Positions 1 to 7,662 of a stretch of 28,420 nucleotides of DNA are shown piece after piece. The first letter of the stretch is position 1, and every line of letters starts with the position of its first letter. This DNA comes from Planctomycetota bacterium. GTDB lineage: Bacteria > Planctomycetota > Planctomycetia > Pirellulales > Thermoguttaceae. The position numbers and the translations under genes are program-made. A model generated the notes under the pieces. The model worked only from the letters and a program-made list of their open reading frames with translations. It did not search any database and had not been told where the DNA came from. Location of the stretch: the NCBI GenBank assembly GCA_021784975.1, contig JAJYGU010000384.1, positions 1 through 28,420 on the forward strand, in the 5' to 3' direction.

Positions 1-106
1 CCCCTCTCGGGTATCGGCCGTCAAGGTGTGGGCCCACCGAGGGGGGGAACTGTCCGAGCCGCGCTTCCGTCTTGTGTTCTTGCAGCGTAACGCCGAAAAT
101 GAGGGT

Positions 107-352
107 ATGCTCATTCGCGGCCGCGTACATAATGGTGTCGTCTCATTTCCCAGTGATGTCTCCTTGCCTGAGGGTTTGGAGGTAACGGTTGTGGTTCCCA
201 CCAGTTCCGAATCGTCCGAATCCAATTTGTCCGAACAAGACCTTGGCCGCATCCGAAAAATGATGGATGACATTGCCTCGCTACCCGACGAAAATCCCGG
301 CGATGCGTTTAGCGGGGCAGAACACGACAAGGTGCTCTACGGAGAGCCCTGA
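107..352 (+). CDS. VapB-like antitoxin (AF2212/DUF104-like)
   Basis: A small acidic protein of 81 residues. Its N-terminal half (MLIRGRVHNGVVSFPSDVSL, then PEG and a run of valines) has the short beta-strand pattern of AF2212/DUF104-like antitoxins; the C-terminal half is acidic and probably wraps the toxin. An upstream in-frame ATG at 26 exists, but the residues it would add do not resemble the family and a GAGG sits just before 107, so the internal start is preferred. The stop codon overlaps the start of the PIN toxin (TGATG, 1 base shared), which implies translational coupling. Such pairs usually autoregulate. Family assignment rests on pattern recognition only; the pairing with a PIN protein is the stronger argument. 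Confidence 0.7.
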   Translation: MLIRGRVHNGVVSFPSDVSLPEGLEVTVVVPTSSESSESNLSEQDLGRIRKMMDDIASLPDENPGDAFSGAEHDKVLYGEP

Positions 353-744
353 TGCTATTCGTGGACACGGGTGCTTGGTTTGCACGGTTCGTGCCCACCG
401 ACCCGAATCATCAGCGAATTAAGGCATGCCTGGACGCGAATCGCCAACCGCTGATCACGACCGATTACTGCGTGGATGAGACCCTGACGCTTCTTGTCGC
501 GCGGCGACGCGTTCGGCTCGCGCGAGAGGCTGCCCGTCTCCTGTTTGATGGCGGCGGGACTCGGCTCCATTTTCTTACACCCGATGAAATCTGTCGCGCG
601 GCGATCCTCTTCCAAGCACAAGCTTCCGCAGGTTGGAGCTTCACGGACTGCACCAGCAAAGTCGTGATAGACGAGCTGAAAATCACAATGGGCGTGGCCC
701 TCGACGCCCACTTCAGGCAATTCGGCATTGCCGTAGTTCCATAA
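352..744 (+). CDS. PIN-domain toxin (VapC family)
   Basis: A predicted PIN-fold ribonuclease of 130 residues, the toxin of a type II toxin-antitoxin pair. The acidic residues expected to bind divalent metal are all visible: D5 (in MLFVDTGAW), E43 (in VDETLTLL), D99 (in FTDCTS) and D117 near the C-terminus. Length is normal for VapC proteins. The family cleaves tRNA or rRNA, but the target here cannot be read from sequence. It starts within the antitoxin stop codon, so the two are co-translated. Nothing suggests inactivation. Confidence 0.85.
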   Translation: MLFVDTGAWFARFVPTDPNHQRIKACLDANRQPLITTDYCVDETLTLLVARRRVRLAREAARLLFDGGGTRLHFLTPDEICRAAILFQAQASAGWSFTDCTSKVVIDELKITMGVALDAHFRQFGIAVVP

Positions 745-806
745 ACTTCTATCAGCAATTCCCACAAGAGTGCCCTGCCGCCAATTTGGGTCACTGACCG
801 CGCAAC

Positions 807-1445
807 ATGCCTCACCACCATTGGACTCTTTTGGGCAGTCGCCCGGTGGCCGACCATCGCATTCTCCGCGTGCGATACGACCAGTACCGCTTCGAGCCCA
901 GCGGCCGCACCCAGGACTTCGTGGTGCTGGAAATGCCGGCTTGGACCAACGTGGTGCCGATCACCGACGACGGGCAGGTGGTGTTGATCCGGCAGTACCG
1001 GCACGGGATCAAGCAGGTCACGCTGGAAATTCCGGGCGGAGTGGTCGAGAGCGGTGAGCCACCGGAGGCGGCCGCCGCCCGGGAACTCCGCGAAGAGACG
1101 GGCTATGCGGCCGAGCGACTGCGCTCTCTGGGCCAAGTGCTGCCCAATCCGGCGATTCAGGACAACTTCTGTCACTTGTTCCTGGCGGAAGGCTGCCGCC
1201 ACGTCCAAGAGCCGCAGCCTGACCCGTTCGAAAGCATCCAAGTGACAACCTACCCGCGAGCAGCGATTCCAGGGCTGGTTCGCAACGGCGAGATTGCCCA
1301 GGCGATGGTGATCGCCGCCCTGGGGTTGGCGGGGCTGTTGGGCGGCCAAATGGAAAATGCGGCCGATGTGAAGGCGGCCAAGAAGGCTCGACGGGAAAAA
1401 GGGGGCATCACGCTGGACGTGTACCGCCAGAAACACGGTCTGTGA
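807..1445 (+). CDS. Nudix hydrolase (ADP-ribose pyrophosphatase-like)
   Basis: A 212-residue protein with a complete Nudix box at residues 78-100: G78-x5-E84-x7-R92-E93-L-x-E96-E97-x-G99, the Mg2+-binding and catalytic helix of the superfamily. The preceding strand VVLIRQYRHGIKQVTLEIPG is typical of the ADP-ribose/NDP-sugar pyrophosphatase branch, where the RQYR segment contacts substrate, so hydrolysis of ADP-ribose or a similar nucleoside diphosphate derivative is the best guess. It is longer than the minimal fold, with about 50 extra C-terminal residues that become Lys/Arg-rich. No good Shine-Dalgarno precedes the ATG. It lies 62 bp after the PIN toxin and is probably functionally unrelated. 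Confidence 0.85.
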   Translation: MPHHHWTLLGSRPVADHRILRVRYDQYRFEPSGRTQDFVVLEMPAWTNVVPITDDGQVVLIRQYRHGIKQVTLEIPGGVVESGEPPEAAAARELREETGYAAERLRSLGQVLPNPAIQDNFCHLFLAEGCRHVQEPQPDPFESIQVTTYPRAAIPGLVRNGEIAQAMVIAALGLAGLLGGQMENAADVKAAKKARREKGGITLDVYRQKHGL

Positions 1446-1473
1446 GCGGTCCAGTTCGGGTCAACCAGGACGT

Positions 1474-1587
1474 TCATCGACCTATGTCATATTCCTCCCA
1501 GACTGATTCGGCCGTCTTATTGCGTTTGGCGAGCCGCTTGGCCTCCTTGACGACCACCTCATCCACGCTCAAAGTCAACTTGGTCAT
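1474..1587 (-). pseudogene. Truncated antitoxin remnant (DUF6364-like)
   Basis: A 37-codon minus-strand frame begins MTKLTLSVDEVVVKEAKRLA and continues with KRNKTAESVWEEYDIGR before a stop. The opening matches the start of DUF6364/VapB-type ribbon-helix-helix antitoxins, which are normally about 75-85 residues, so only the DNA-binding half remains. A strong ribosome-binding site (GGAGGTAA, three bases before ATG) is preserved, so the peptide may still be made. No PIN partner follows; the next DNA is the 3' end of the Nudix gene. I interpret it as a decayed second toxin-antitoxin locus. The family match is by eye. Confidence 0.6.
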
Positions 1588-1598
1588 GGGTTACCTCC

Positions 1599-1629
1599 GA
1601 TACGTACTCTCCATTGCCACGGATACGTA
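1599..1629. promoter_or_regulatory. Paired GATACGTA sites upstream of antitoxin remnant
   Basis: The octamer GATACGTA, containing the palindrome TACGTA, occurs at 1599-1606 and 1622-1629. The centres are 23 bp apart, about two helical turns. The first copy abuts the ribosome-binding site of the truncated antitoxin on the minus strand. The arrangement fits an autoregulatory operator for a ribbon-helix-helix antitoxin; this is inference. Confidence 0.3.
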
Positions 1630-1734
1630 ACGGGCGGCTGATTTGCAATTGGAGCTGTCTGCTGTTTCAGCCAGGCAACGCGGCGGGACGCCCCGGCTAC
1701 TCAGGCACGCCTTTTCCTGCGAGGCTGGTTGGTC

Positions 1735-1740
1735 TAGAAT
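1735..1740 (+). promoter_or_regulatory. Possible -10 box for the OPT-S46 operon
   Basis: TAGAAT lies 34 bp before the transporter start. The -35 region 17 bp upstream (TTTTCC) is poor, so the call is weak. Confidence 0.25.
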
Positions 1741-1774
1741 GCTGCCAATCCCGCCGCCGCAACGGATTGTCACC

Positions 1775-4333
1775 ATGGCCGATTCCGAAACGACGCCCTC
1801 TCCCGCCGCCCATCAGCCCTACGTGGCCGACAACGTACGGATGCCCGAGTTCACCTGGCCGGCGGTGCTGGTAGGGGCGGTGCTGGGGATCATTTTCGGG
1901 GCCTCTTCGCTCTATTTGGTGTTGAAGGTCGGGATGACCGTGTCGGCCTCGATTCCGGTGGCCGTCCTCTCGATCACCCTGTTCCGCCTGTTTTCTAGGG
2001 TGTTCGGTGTTCGCCAGGCGACCATTTTGGAAAACAACATCGTGCAGACCACCGGCTCGGCGGGCGAATCGATCGCCTTCGGGGTGGGCGTCACCATGCC
2101 GGCGGTGATGATCCTGGGCTTCGAGATGGAGATTACCCGCGTGATGGTGGTCTCGGTGCTGGGCGGGATCTTGGGGATCTTGATGATGATCCCGTTGCGG
2201 CGGGCGTTCATCGTCAAGCAGCATGGCAAGCTCACCTATCCGGAAGGCACTGCCTGTGCCGACGTGCTCATTATCGGCGAGACCGGCGGGGCCTCCGCCA
2301 GAACCGTATTTGCCGGCTTTGGAGTGGCCTTCGTCTACCAGTTTCTTTGCAAGGGCCTCAGATGGTGGAAAGAGATCGCCGCCCGGCCGCTCGACTGGTT
2401 CCTGGGGGCCAAGCCCGCCTTGGAAGCCGACCCGGCGCTGCTGGGGGTAGGCTATATCATCGGCACGCGCACCTCGTGCGTCATCGTGGCCGGCGGCATC
2501 CTGCAGGCCTTCCTGTTAGTGCCCGCCATCCGCTTTTTTGGCCAGGGGCTGAGCCAGCCGCTCTACCCGGCGGTGGTGCCGATCGCCTCGATGAACGCGG
2601 ACCGAATTTACGAGGTGTACGTGCGCTATATCGGCGCGGGTGCAGTAGCGGCCGGGGGGATCATCAGCCTCTGCCAGGCGTTGCCGCTGATTGTCTCATC
2701 GGTTGCCTCTGGATTACGCGACATAGGCGGGGCAGTCACAGGAGCGGGGGATTCGCGCCGCACCAATCGCGATCTCCCCTTGGCCACGGTGCTGTTCGGC
2801 TCGCTGTTTCTGGTGCTGGCGATCTGGGTCTTCTTAGGGGTCGATCCGCAGGCCGGCGGGAGCTGGTCACTCCGCTCGATCTTTCAGTGGAGTAATCTGG
2901 CGGCCGCCGTCCTGATCGTGCTGTTTGGCTTCCTGTTTGTGACCGTCTCCTCCCGGCTGACTGGCGAGATCGGTTCGTCGAGCAATCCGATCTCCGGCAT
3001 GACCATCGCCACCTTGCTGCTGACCTGCTTGGTCTTTCTGTTGCTGGGCTGGACGGCCGCCCCGTACCGGCTGATGGCCCTTTCTATCGCGGCAGTGGTG
3101 TGCATCGCTTCGTCCAACGGCGGCACCACCTCCCAAGACTTGAAGACCGGTTTCCTGGTCGGGGCCACTCCCAAGTGGCAGCAGTTTGCCATCGGCGTGG
3201 GTACCGTTTCCTCGGCCCTGGTGATCGGGGCGGTGCTGCTGGCGATGAACCAGTCGAGCACGATTTACTCGACCAAGAACCTGCCAGAGCTTAAGCAGCC
3301 GTTGGACATGGACCATCTCAAAGCTACGGCCCAGCAAGCCAAGGCCCCGGGCGACCAGCAGCTCTACTACGTGTGGCACGCCACCGAAGGGAACCGCGAG
3401 GGCGTACCGCCGGCCAAGTACCTGGTGAACGACCGGGGCAAGATTTGTTATCTGGTCGATCCGGGCATCAGTGGCAAGCTCACTCGCCGCGACGACGGCA
3501 CCGAAGTGCAGAAGTACAACCCGCCGCAGGCCGAGCTGTTTGCCCTGATCACCAACGGCATCCTCAGCCAGAAGCTGCCTTGGGTGCTGGTCCTGTTGGG
3601 CGTAGCCATTGCCCTGGTGGTCGAATTGTGCGGTGTTTCCTCGTTGGCCTTTGCGGTCGGCGTCTACCTGCCGCTCTCCACCTCGGCGCCGATCTTCGCC
3701 GGCGGGCTGGTGCGATACCTGATTGAAAAGGTCCGCCGCAAGCGAGGCCCGGCCGCCGCCGAACTGGAATCCGAGATGAGCCCCGGGGCGCTGCTGGCGA
3801 CCGGCTACATTGCCGGCGGCACGATCGCCGGGGTATTGATCGCCTTCTTGAACTTCAACGACACGATCGTCCACCGGCTGGCCTTTTGGCAGTACCGCAG
3901 CGCCCCAGCGGCGGCCACGGCCCCGTTCGACGCCCAGTGCGCCGCCCTGGCGGAGAGCGAATTGGGCCGCCACGCCTCGCCGAAGCGCATCGAGCGCCTG
4001 ACGGCCCGAGTTCACCGGCTCAACGACAACCTGCTCTACAGGTACGTTCAGGTGCCGCGGCGAACGATGGTCAAACTGCCGCAAAACGGGCGGTTCATGT
4101 CGGCCGTCGATAGCACCCTGGGCGAGGTCGCCCAGGAAACCCTGCACAGCCCCAACAAGGCGTCGTTGCTGTTCGACCTGAATCAAGACCGACTGAAGCT
4201 GCCCGACAGCTTGCCGCCCGGCGTGATGTTGAAGATCCCGCAGCGCAACGCGCCGGCGCTGATTGCGTTCCTGTTGTTGGCGGTTTTCTTGGCGGCGGTG
4301 GGCACCGGGTGGATCATGAGACCCAAGGCATAA
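1775..4333 (+). CDS. OPT-family oligopeptide transporter
   Basis: An 852-residue polytopic inner-membrane protein with about 14-16 hydrophobic segments, of the oligopeptide transporter (OPT) superfamily, which imports peptides or metal-chelate peptides with protons. Diagnostic segments include an early TM followed by LYLVLKVGMTVSASIPVAVL, NNIVQTTGSAGESIAFGVG, GSSSNPISGMTIATL (about residues 401-415) and ASSNGGTTSQDLKTGFLVGA (about 445-464). Two soluble insertions stand out: roughly residues 495-595, rich in Lys/Asp and probably extracytoplasmic, and roughly 703-826 before the last TM. Start chosen at the ATG before ADSETTPSPA; the frame is open further upstream but that part is not protein-like. 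It is followed after 12 bp by a secreted S46 peptidase, which supports a peptide-uptake role. Confidence 0.9.
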   Translation: MADSETTPSPAAHQPYVADNVRMPEFTWPAVLVGAVLGIIFGASSLYLVLKVGMTVSASIPVAVLSITLFRLFSRVFGVRQATILENNIVQTTGSAGESIAFGVGVTMPAVMILGFEMEITRVMVVSVLGGILGILMMIPLRRAFIVKQHGKLTYPEGTACADVLIIGETGGASARTVFAGFGVAFVYQFLCKGLRWWKEIAARPLDWFLGAKPALEADPALLGVGYIIGTRTSCVIVAGGILQAFLLVPAIRFFGQGLSQPLYPAVVPIASMNADRIYEVYVRYIGAGAVAAGGIISLCQALPLIVSSVASGLRDIGGAVTGAGDSRRTNRDLPLATVLFGSLFLVLAIWVFLGVDPQAGGSWSLRSIFQWSNLAAAVLIVLFGFLFVTVSSRLTGEIGSSSNPISGMTIATLLLTCLVFLLLGWTAAPYRLMALSIAAVVCIASSNGGTTSQDLKTGFLVGATPKWQQFAIGVGTVSSALVIGAVLLAMNQSSTIYSTKNLPELKQPLDMDHLKATAQQAKAPGDQQLYYVWHATEGNREGVPPAKYLVNDRGKICYLVDPGISGKLTRRDDGTEVQKYNPPQAELFALITNGILSQKLPWVLVLLGVAIALVVELCGVSSLAFAVGVYLPLSTSAPIFAGGLVRYLIEKVRRKRGPAAAELESEMSPGALLATGYIAGGTIAGVLIAFLNFNDTIVHRLAFWQYRSAPAAATAPFDAQCAALAESELGRHASPKRIERLTARVHRLNDNLLYRYVQVPRRTMVKLPQNGRFMSAVDSTLGEVAQETLHSPNKASLLFDLNQDRLKLPDSLPPGVMLKIPQRNAPALIAFLLLAVFLAAVGTGWIMRPKA

Positions 4334-4345
4334 GGGAGCCATTAC

Positions 4346-6436
4346 ATGTATTGGATCAAGAACCATCTGTTCGGCGTTGGTGTTTTCGCCTTCGGAGTGC
4401 TCTTCTCGCTGGTCGTGGCCGCCCGCGGTGACGAAGGGATGTGGCTGTTCAATCATCCCCCTGCCAAGGTTTTGAAGGCCAAATACGGCTTCCAGCCGGA
4501 GGCTGCTTGGTTGACGCACCTCCAGCAAGCGGCGGTACGGTTCAACAACGGCGGCTCGGGATCGTTTGTCTCCTCGGACGGCCTGGTGATGACCAATCAT
4601 CATGTCGCCGCCGATGCCTTGCAGAAGCTGAGCAGCCGGAACAAGGACTTGTTGCGCAACGGCTTCTACGCCCGAACGAGGGCCGAGGAAATCAAGTGCC
4701 TCGACCTGGAGCTCAACGTGCTGATAGGCATCGAGGACGTCACTGCCCGGATTAATGCGGCCGTCCGCTCGGCCGCCCGGCCGGCCGAGGCCGAAAAGCT
4801 CCGCCGGGCGATCATGAACAACATCGAGCAGGAGTCGTTCGAGAAGACCGGGCTGCGGAGCGACGTGATCACCCTCTACCACGGCGGCTTGTATCAGCTC
4901 TACCGATACAAGAAGTATACCGACGTGCGGCTGGTCTTCGCCCCCGAGCAGGCAATCGCCTTTTTCGGCGGCGACCCGGACAATTTCGAGTATCCCCGCT
5001 ACGACATCGACATCAGCTTTTTCCGGGTTTACGAGAACGGCCGGCCGGTCAAGCCGGCGCACTACTTGCGTTGGAGCCAGTCGGGCCCCGAAGACCACGG
5101 TCTGGTCTTCGTGGCCGGAAACCCAGGCCGGACAGACCGCATGGACACGGTCCACCACCTCCAGTTTCTCCGCGACCGCGTGTTTCCGCTGACGTTGAAC
5201 GTGTTGCGGCGGCGCGAGGTGTTGTTGTTGTCCTACAGCCAGCGGAGCGCCGAGAATGCCCGGCGGGCCAAGGATGACCTGTTCGGCTACCAGAACTCGC
5301 GGAAGGCGCGGCTGGGGGTGCTGGCCGGCCTGCAAGACCCGGCGGTGATGCGGCGCAAACAAGCCGCCGAGGAGGCCTTCCGCCGGGCGGTGGCCCAGAG
5401 GCCGGCCTTGGCGGCGGGCTGCGCCAAGGCATTCGCGTCGGTCGATCAATCCTTGGCGGCCTGGGGCAAGATTCAAAAGGATTACGACCTGCTTGAGCAC
5501 GGCATGGCGTTCGACAGCCGCCTGTTCTCCATCGCGCGGATGTTGGTGCGGCTCAACGAGGAGACCGCTAAGCCGAACGCCGACCGGCTGCGCGAATACG
5601 CCGAGTCGGCGTTGGGCTCGCTCAAGCAGAAGTTGTTCTCCACGGCCCCCATCTATGACGACCTGGAGACGCTGCTCTTGGCCGATTCGCTGGGCATGTA
5701 TGTGGAATGGGCCGGGGCCGACGATACGCTGGTCCAGAAGGTGCTCGCCGGCAAGTCGCCCCAGCAGCGTGCAGCCCAGCTAGTCCATGGCACCAAGCTG
5801 GCGGATGTGGCCGTTCGCCGGCAGTTGGCCAAGGGAGGCCTCGAAGCCATCGACGCCTCGATCGATCCGATGATCCAATTGGCCCGGCTGGTCGACAAGC
5901 CGGCCCGCCACGCCCGGACTTTCTTCCAGCAAAACGTGGAAGAGCCGCAGCGCGAGGCCTACGGCCGGATCGCGGCGGCCCGCTTTGCCCTCTACGGCGC
6001 CGATAACTATCCCGACGCCACCTTCACCTTGCGGTTGGCATTCGGCACGGTCGAGGGCTACCGGGAGAACGGCCGGGAAGTCCCGCCTTGGACCACGCTG
6101 GCCGGCGCCTTCAAGAGGGCCGGGCAACATGAAAACCGCGAGCCCTTCGATTTGCCGCCCTCCTGGCTCGACCACCGCGACCGGCTGAACCTGCGAACCC
6201 CGATGGATTTCGTCTGCAACGCCGACATCGTCGGCGGCAACTCCGGCAGCCCGGTGGTCAATCGCCAAGGGGAGCTGGTGGGCATTATCTTCGACGGCAA
6301 CTTGCAGTCGTTGATCTGGGACTTTGTCTACACCGAAGACGCGGGTCGGGCGATTGCCGTCCACAGCAGCGCTATTGTGGAAGCCTTGCAGAAGGTCTAC
6401 CAGGCCGATGCGTTGGCGAAGGAACTTGGGCGTTAG
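4346..6436 (+). CDS. S46-family dipeptidyl-peptidase (DPP7-like)
   Basis: A 696-residue secreted serine exopeptidase that releases N-terminal dipeptides in the periplasm or outside the cell. Residues 1-28 form a signal peptide ending around VVAARG. The chymotrypsin-like triad is visible: His in GLVMTNHHVAAD (residues 85-86), Asp about 222 in the YPRYDIDISFFRVY segment, and Ser633 in GGNSGSPVVN. The S1-pocket position after the serine reads FDGN (Gly651). In the family, Gly here goes with DPP7-type preference for hydrophobic P1 residues and Arg with the acidic-specific DPP11, so a DPP7-like specificity is inferred. A GGGAG ribosome-binding site lies 7 bases before ATG, right after the transporter stop. 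Length matches the family. Confidence 0.92.
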   Translation: MYWIKNHLFGVGVFAFGVLFSLVVAARGDEGMWLFNHPPAKVLKAKYGFQPEAAWLTHLQQAAVRFNNGGSGSFVSSDGLVMTNHHVAADALQKLSSRNKDLLRNGFYARTRAEEIKCLDLELNVLIGIEDVTARINAAVRSAARPAEAEKLRRAIMNNIEQESFEKTGLRSDVITLYHGGLYQLYRYKKYTDVRLVFAPEQAIAFFGGDPDNFEYPRYDIDISFFRVYENGRPVKPAHYLRWSQSGPEDHGLVFVAGNPGRTDRMDTVHHLQFLRDRVFPLTLNVLRRREVLLLSYSQRSAENARRAKDDLFGYQNSRKARLGVLAGLQDPAVMRRKQAAEEAFRRAVAQRPALAAGCAKAFASVDQSLAAWGKIQKDYDLLEHGMAFDSRLFSIARMLVRLNEETAKPNADRLREYAESALGSLKQKLFSTAPIYDDLETLLLADSLGMYVEWAGADDTLVQKVLAGKSPQQRAAQLVHGTKLADVAVRRQLAKGGLEAIDASIDPMIQLARLVDKPARHARTFFQQNVEEPQREAYGRIAAARFALYGADNYPDATFTLRLAFGTVEGYRENGREVPPWTTLAGAFKRAGQHENREPFDLPPSWLDHRDRLNLRTPMDFVCNADIVGGNSGSPVVNRQGELVGIIFDGNLQSLIWDFVYTEDAGRAIAVHSSAIVEALQKVYQADALAKELGR

Positions 6437-6656
6437 GCCGAGTCTCCCGCCGTCGCGGTATATGCCCCCGCAGAGGTGCCTTTCCGGCTCAGGCCGGCTA
6501 CCCGCGCGATTGGTGATGATCCACTCTTGCGGGCGGCCAATGGGAATGTTAAGATAACGGGTGTCCCGCTGACCAACCTCCGGCTGCGCGGGTGCCTGCC
6601 GGGCCGGTTGGCCGCAATTTCAATGTCTGGCGCAGAATAGTAGGGGAGGCAGTGCC

Positions 6657-7133
6657 ATGAGATGGTTCGCGATGTGTTTGGTGGTGGCTCTGGGATGGAT
6701 GTGGTTTGGAAGCGCGGGCGAGGCGCTGGCTGCTCCGGCGCGCAATAAGAAGCAAAAGCCCCAGACCTACGCGGTGGTTCGCATCGGCAACGAACTCAAG
6801 GTGATGGCTAGTTCGAGCCTGAAACAGGAAAGAAAGAGCCTTGCCAAGAAGTACAAGGATGATATGCAGAAGTACAAGGACGCCAAGAAGGATGCGGCCG
6901 AGGATAAGGATGCCGCCAAAGGTGCAGATCATGGGGCCGCCTTGAAGATGCCGGAAAGGTCCCAGTACCATCTCATGGTGCTGAAGTCGTCGATCAAGAC
7001 TCAAGGTGAGGCCGACACGTTTGTCGACAAGTATATCGAGGAACATCCGGATCAAGGGCTGAAGGCACAAAAGGCGGTTGCCGGTATAGGGGCGCTCGGA
7101 AGAAATCGGGGCGGGGGAATGGGACAGTTTTGA
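6657..7133 (+). CDS. Small secreted Lys-rich protein, unknown function
   Basis: Not recognised. A 158-residue protein with a clear signal peptide (hydrophobic residues 2-20, cleavage probably after ALA at 23-25). The mature part has a short beta-like segment (YAVVRIGNELKVMASSSL), a highly charged, probably helical stretch alternating Lys with Asp/Glu (about residues 58-95), a compact alpha-helical tail and a Gly-rich C-terminus. A good ribosome-binding site (GGGGAGG, about 7 bases before ATG) supports the start. It stands alone between the S46 peptidase and a cold-shock gene. Confidence 0.7.
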   Translation: MRWFAMCLVVALGWMWFGSAGEALAAPARNKKQKPQTYAVVRIGNELKVMASSSLKQERKSLAKKYKDDMQKYKDAKKDAAEDKDAAKGADHGAALKMPERSQYHLMVLKSSIKTQGEADTFVDKYIEEHPDQGLKAQKAVAGIGALGRNRGGGMGQF

Positions 7134-7291
7134 ACGGCGTAAACCTGCTCAGCCGTCTCGGGCGGCGCGCAGCACGCCGCGGCTGCCGTGAGGGTCGCGG
7201 GACGAGGAGGCCCCAATCGAATTGCGTATGTTCAGTGGCGGGAGACAGACGTCCTTGCCCGTTCCTGGTCGATGGTAGCGGAGCGTCGGCA

Positions 7292-7308
7292 AGGAAAGAT
7301 TGTTTCCT
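7292..7308 (+). promoter_or_regulatory. Small hairpin in cold-shock gene leader
   Basis: AGGAAA and TTTCCT form a perfect 6-bp stem with a 5-base loop, 31 bases before the cold-shock-domain start codon. It may be a leader structure; no function is shown. Confidence 0.25.
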
Positions 7309-7339
7309 GCTTCGCGTTGGTTTGTGAGGAGTGGCTACG

Positions 7340-7555
7340 ATGCCCCAGGGTACGATTAAGAAACTCGTCTCGGACCGCGGTTTCGGATTCATCTCGGCCA
7401 ACGGCGGGGATGTGTTCTTCCATCACTCGGTGGTGGCCGAAAACAAATTCGACGAGTTGCAAGAGGGCCAGACCGTGACCTACGAGATTGCCACCGGACC
7501 CGACGCTCGCGGACGCGATAAAGGCCCGCGGGCCAGTTCGGTGCAACCGGTCTGA
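7340..7555 (+). CDS. Cold-shock-domain protein
   Basis: A 71-residue single-domain OB-fold nucleic-acid-binding protein. Both RNA-binding motifs are present: RNP1 as DRGFGFI near residues 12-18 and RNP2 as VFFHHSVV near 25-32. The C-terminus is longer and more charged than that of the shortest family members. The ATG at 7340 is preferred to the in-frame GTG at 7331 because GAGGAG lies at the right distance before it. The family melts RNA secondary structure and tunes translation. A second, diverged member is encoded at 27902. Confidence 0.92.
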   Translation: MPQGTIKKLVSDRGFGFISANGGDVFFHHSVVAENKFDELQEGQTVTYEIATGPDARGRDKGPRASSVQPV

Positions 7556-7591
7556 TACCCCATTTTTTGGCTGCGCGTCGCCAAATCTCCC

Positions 7592-7621
7592 TTGACAGCC
7601 GCAGCCGCCATCGGCTATTCT
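7592..7621 (+). promoter_or_regulatory. Sigma70-type promoter for SLBB gene
   Basis: A perfect TTGACA at 7592-7597 and TATTCT at 7616-7621, separated by 18 bp, lie about 40 bp before the SLBB gene. This is the best sigma70-like promoter match in the window. Confidence 0.5.
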
Positions 7622-7662
7622 CTGCCCCCTGATCGTGAGGGGGGCTTCTTCGGGACTTCGCC

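Noticed and set aside
2867..5500. Long minus-strand open frame (877 codons) opposite the OPT and S46 genes
   Set aside because: Composition is low-complexity (Gln/Arg/Gly/His-rich) with no motif, and the plus strand carries two convincing conserved proteins. It is a codon-bias shadow of GC-rich DNA.
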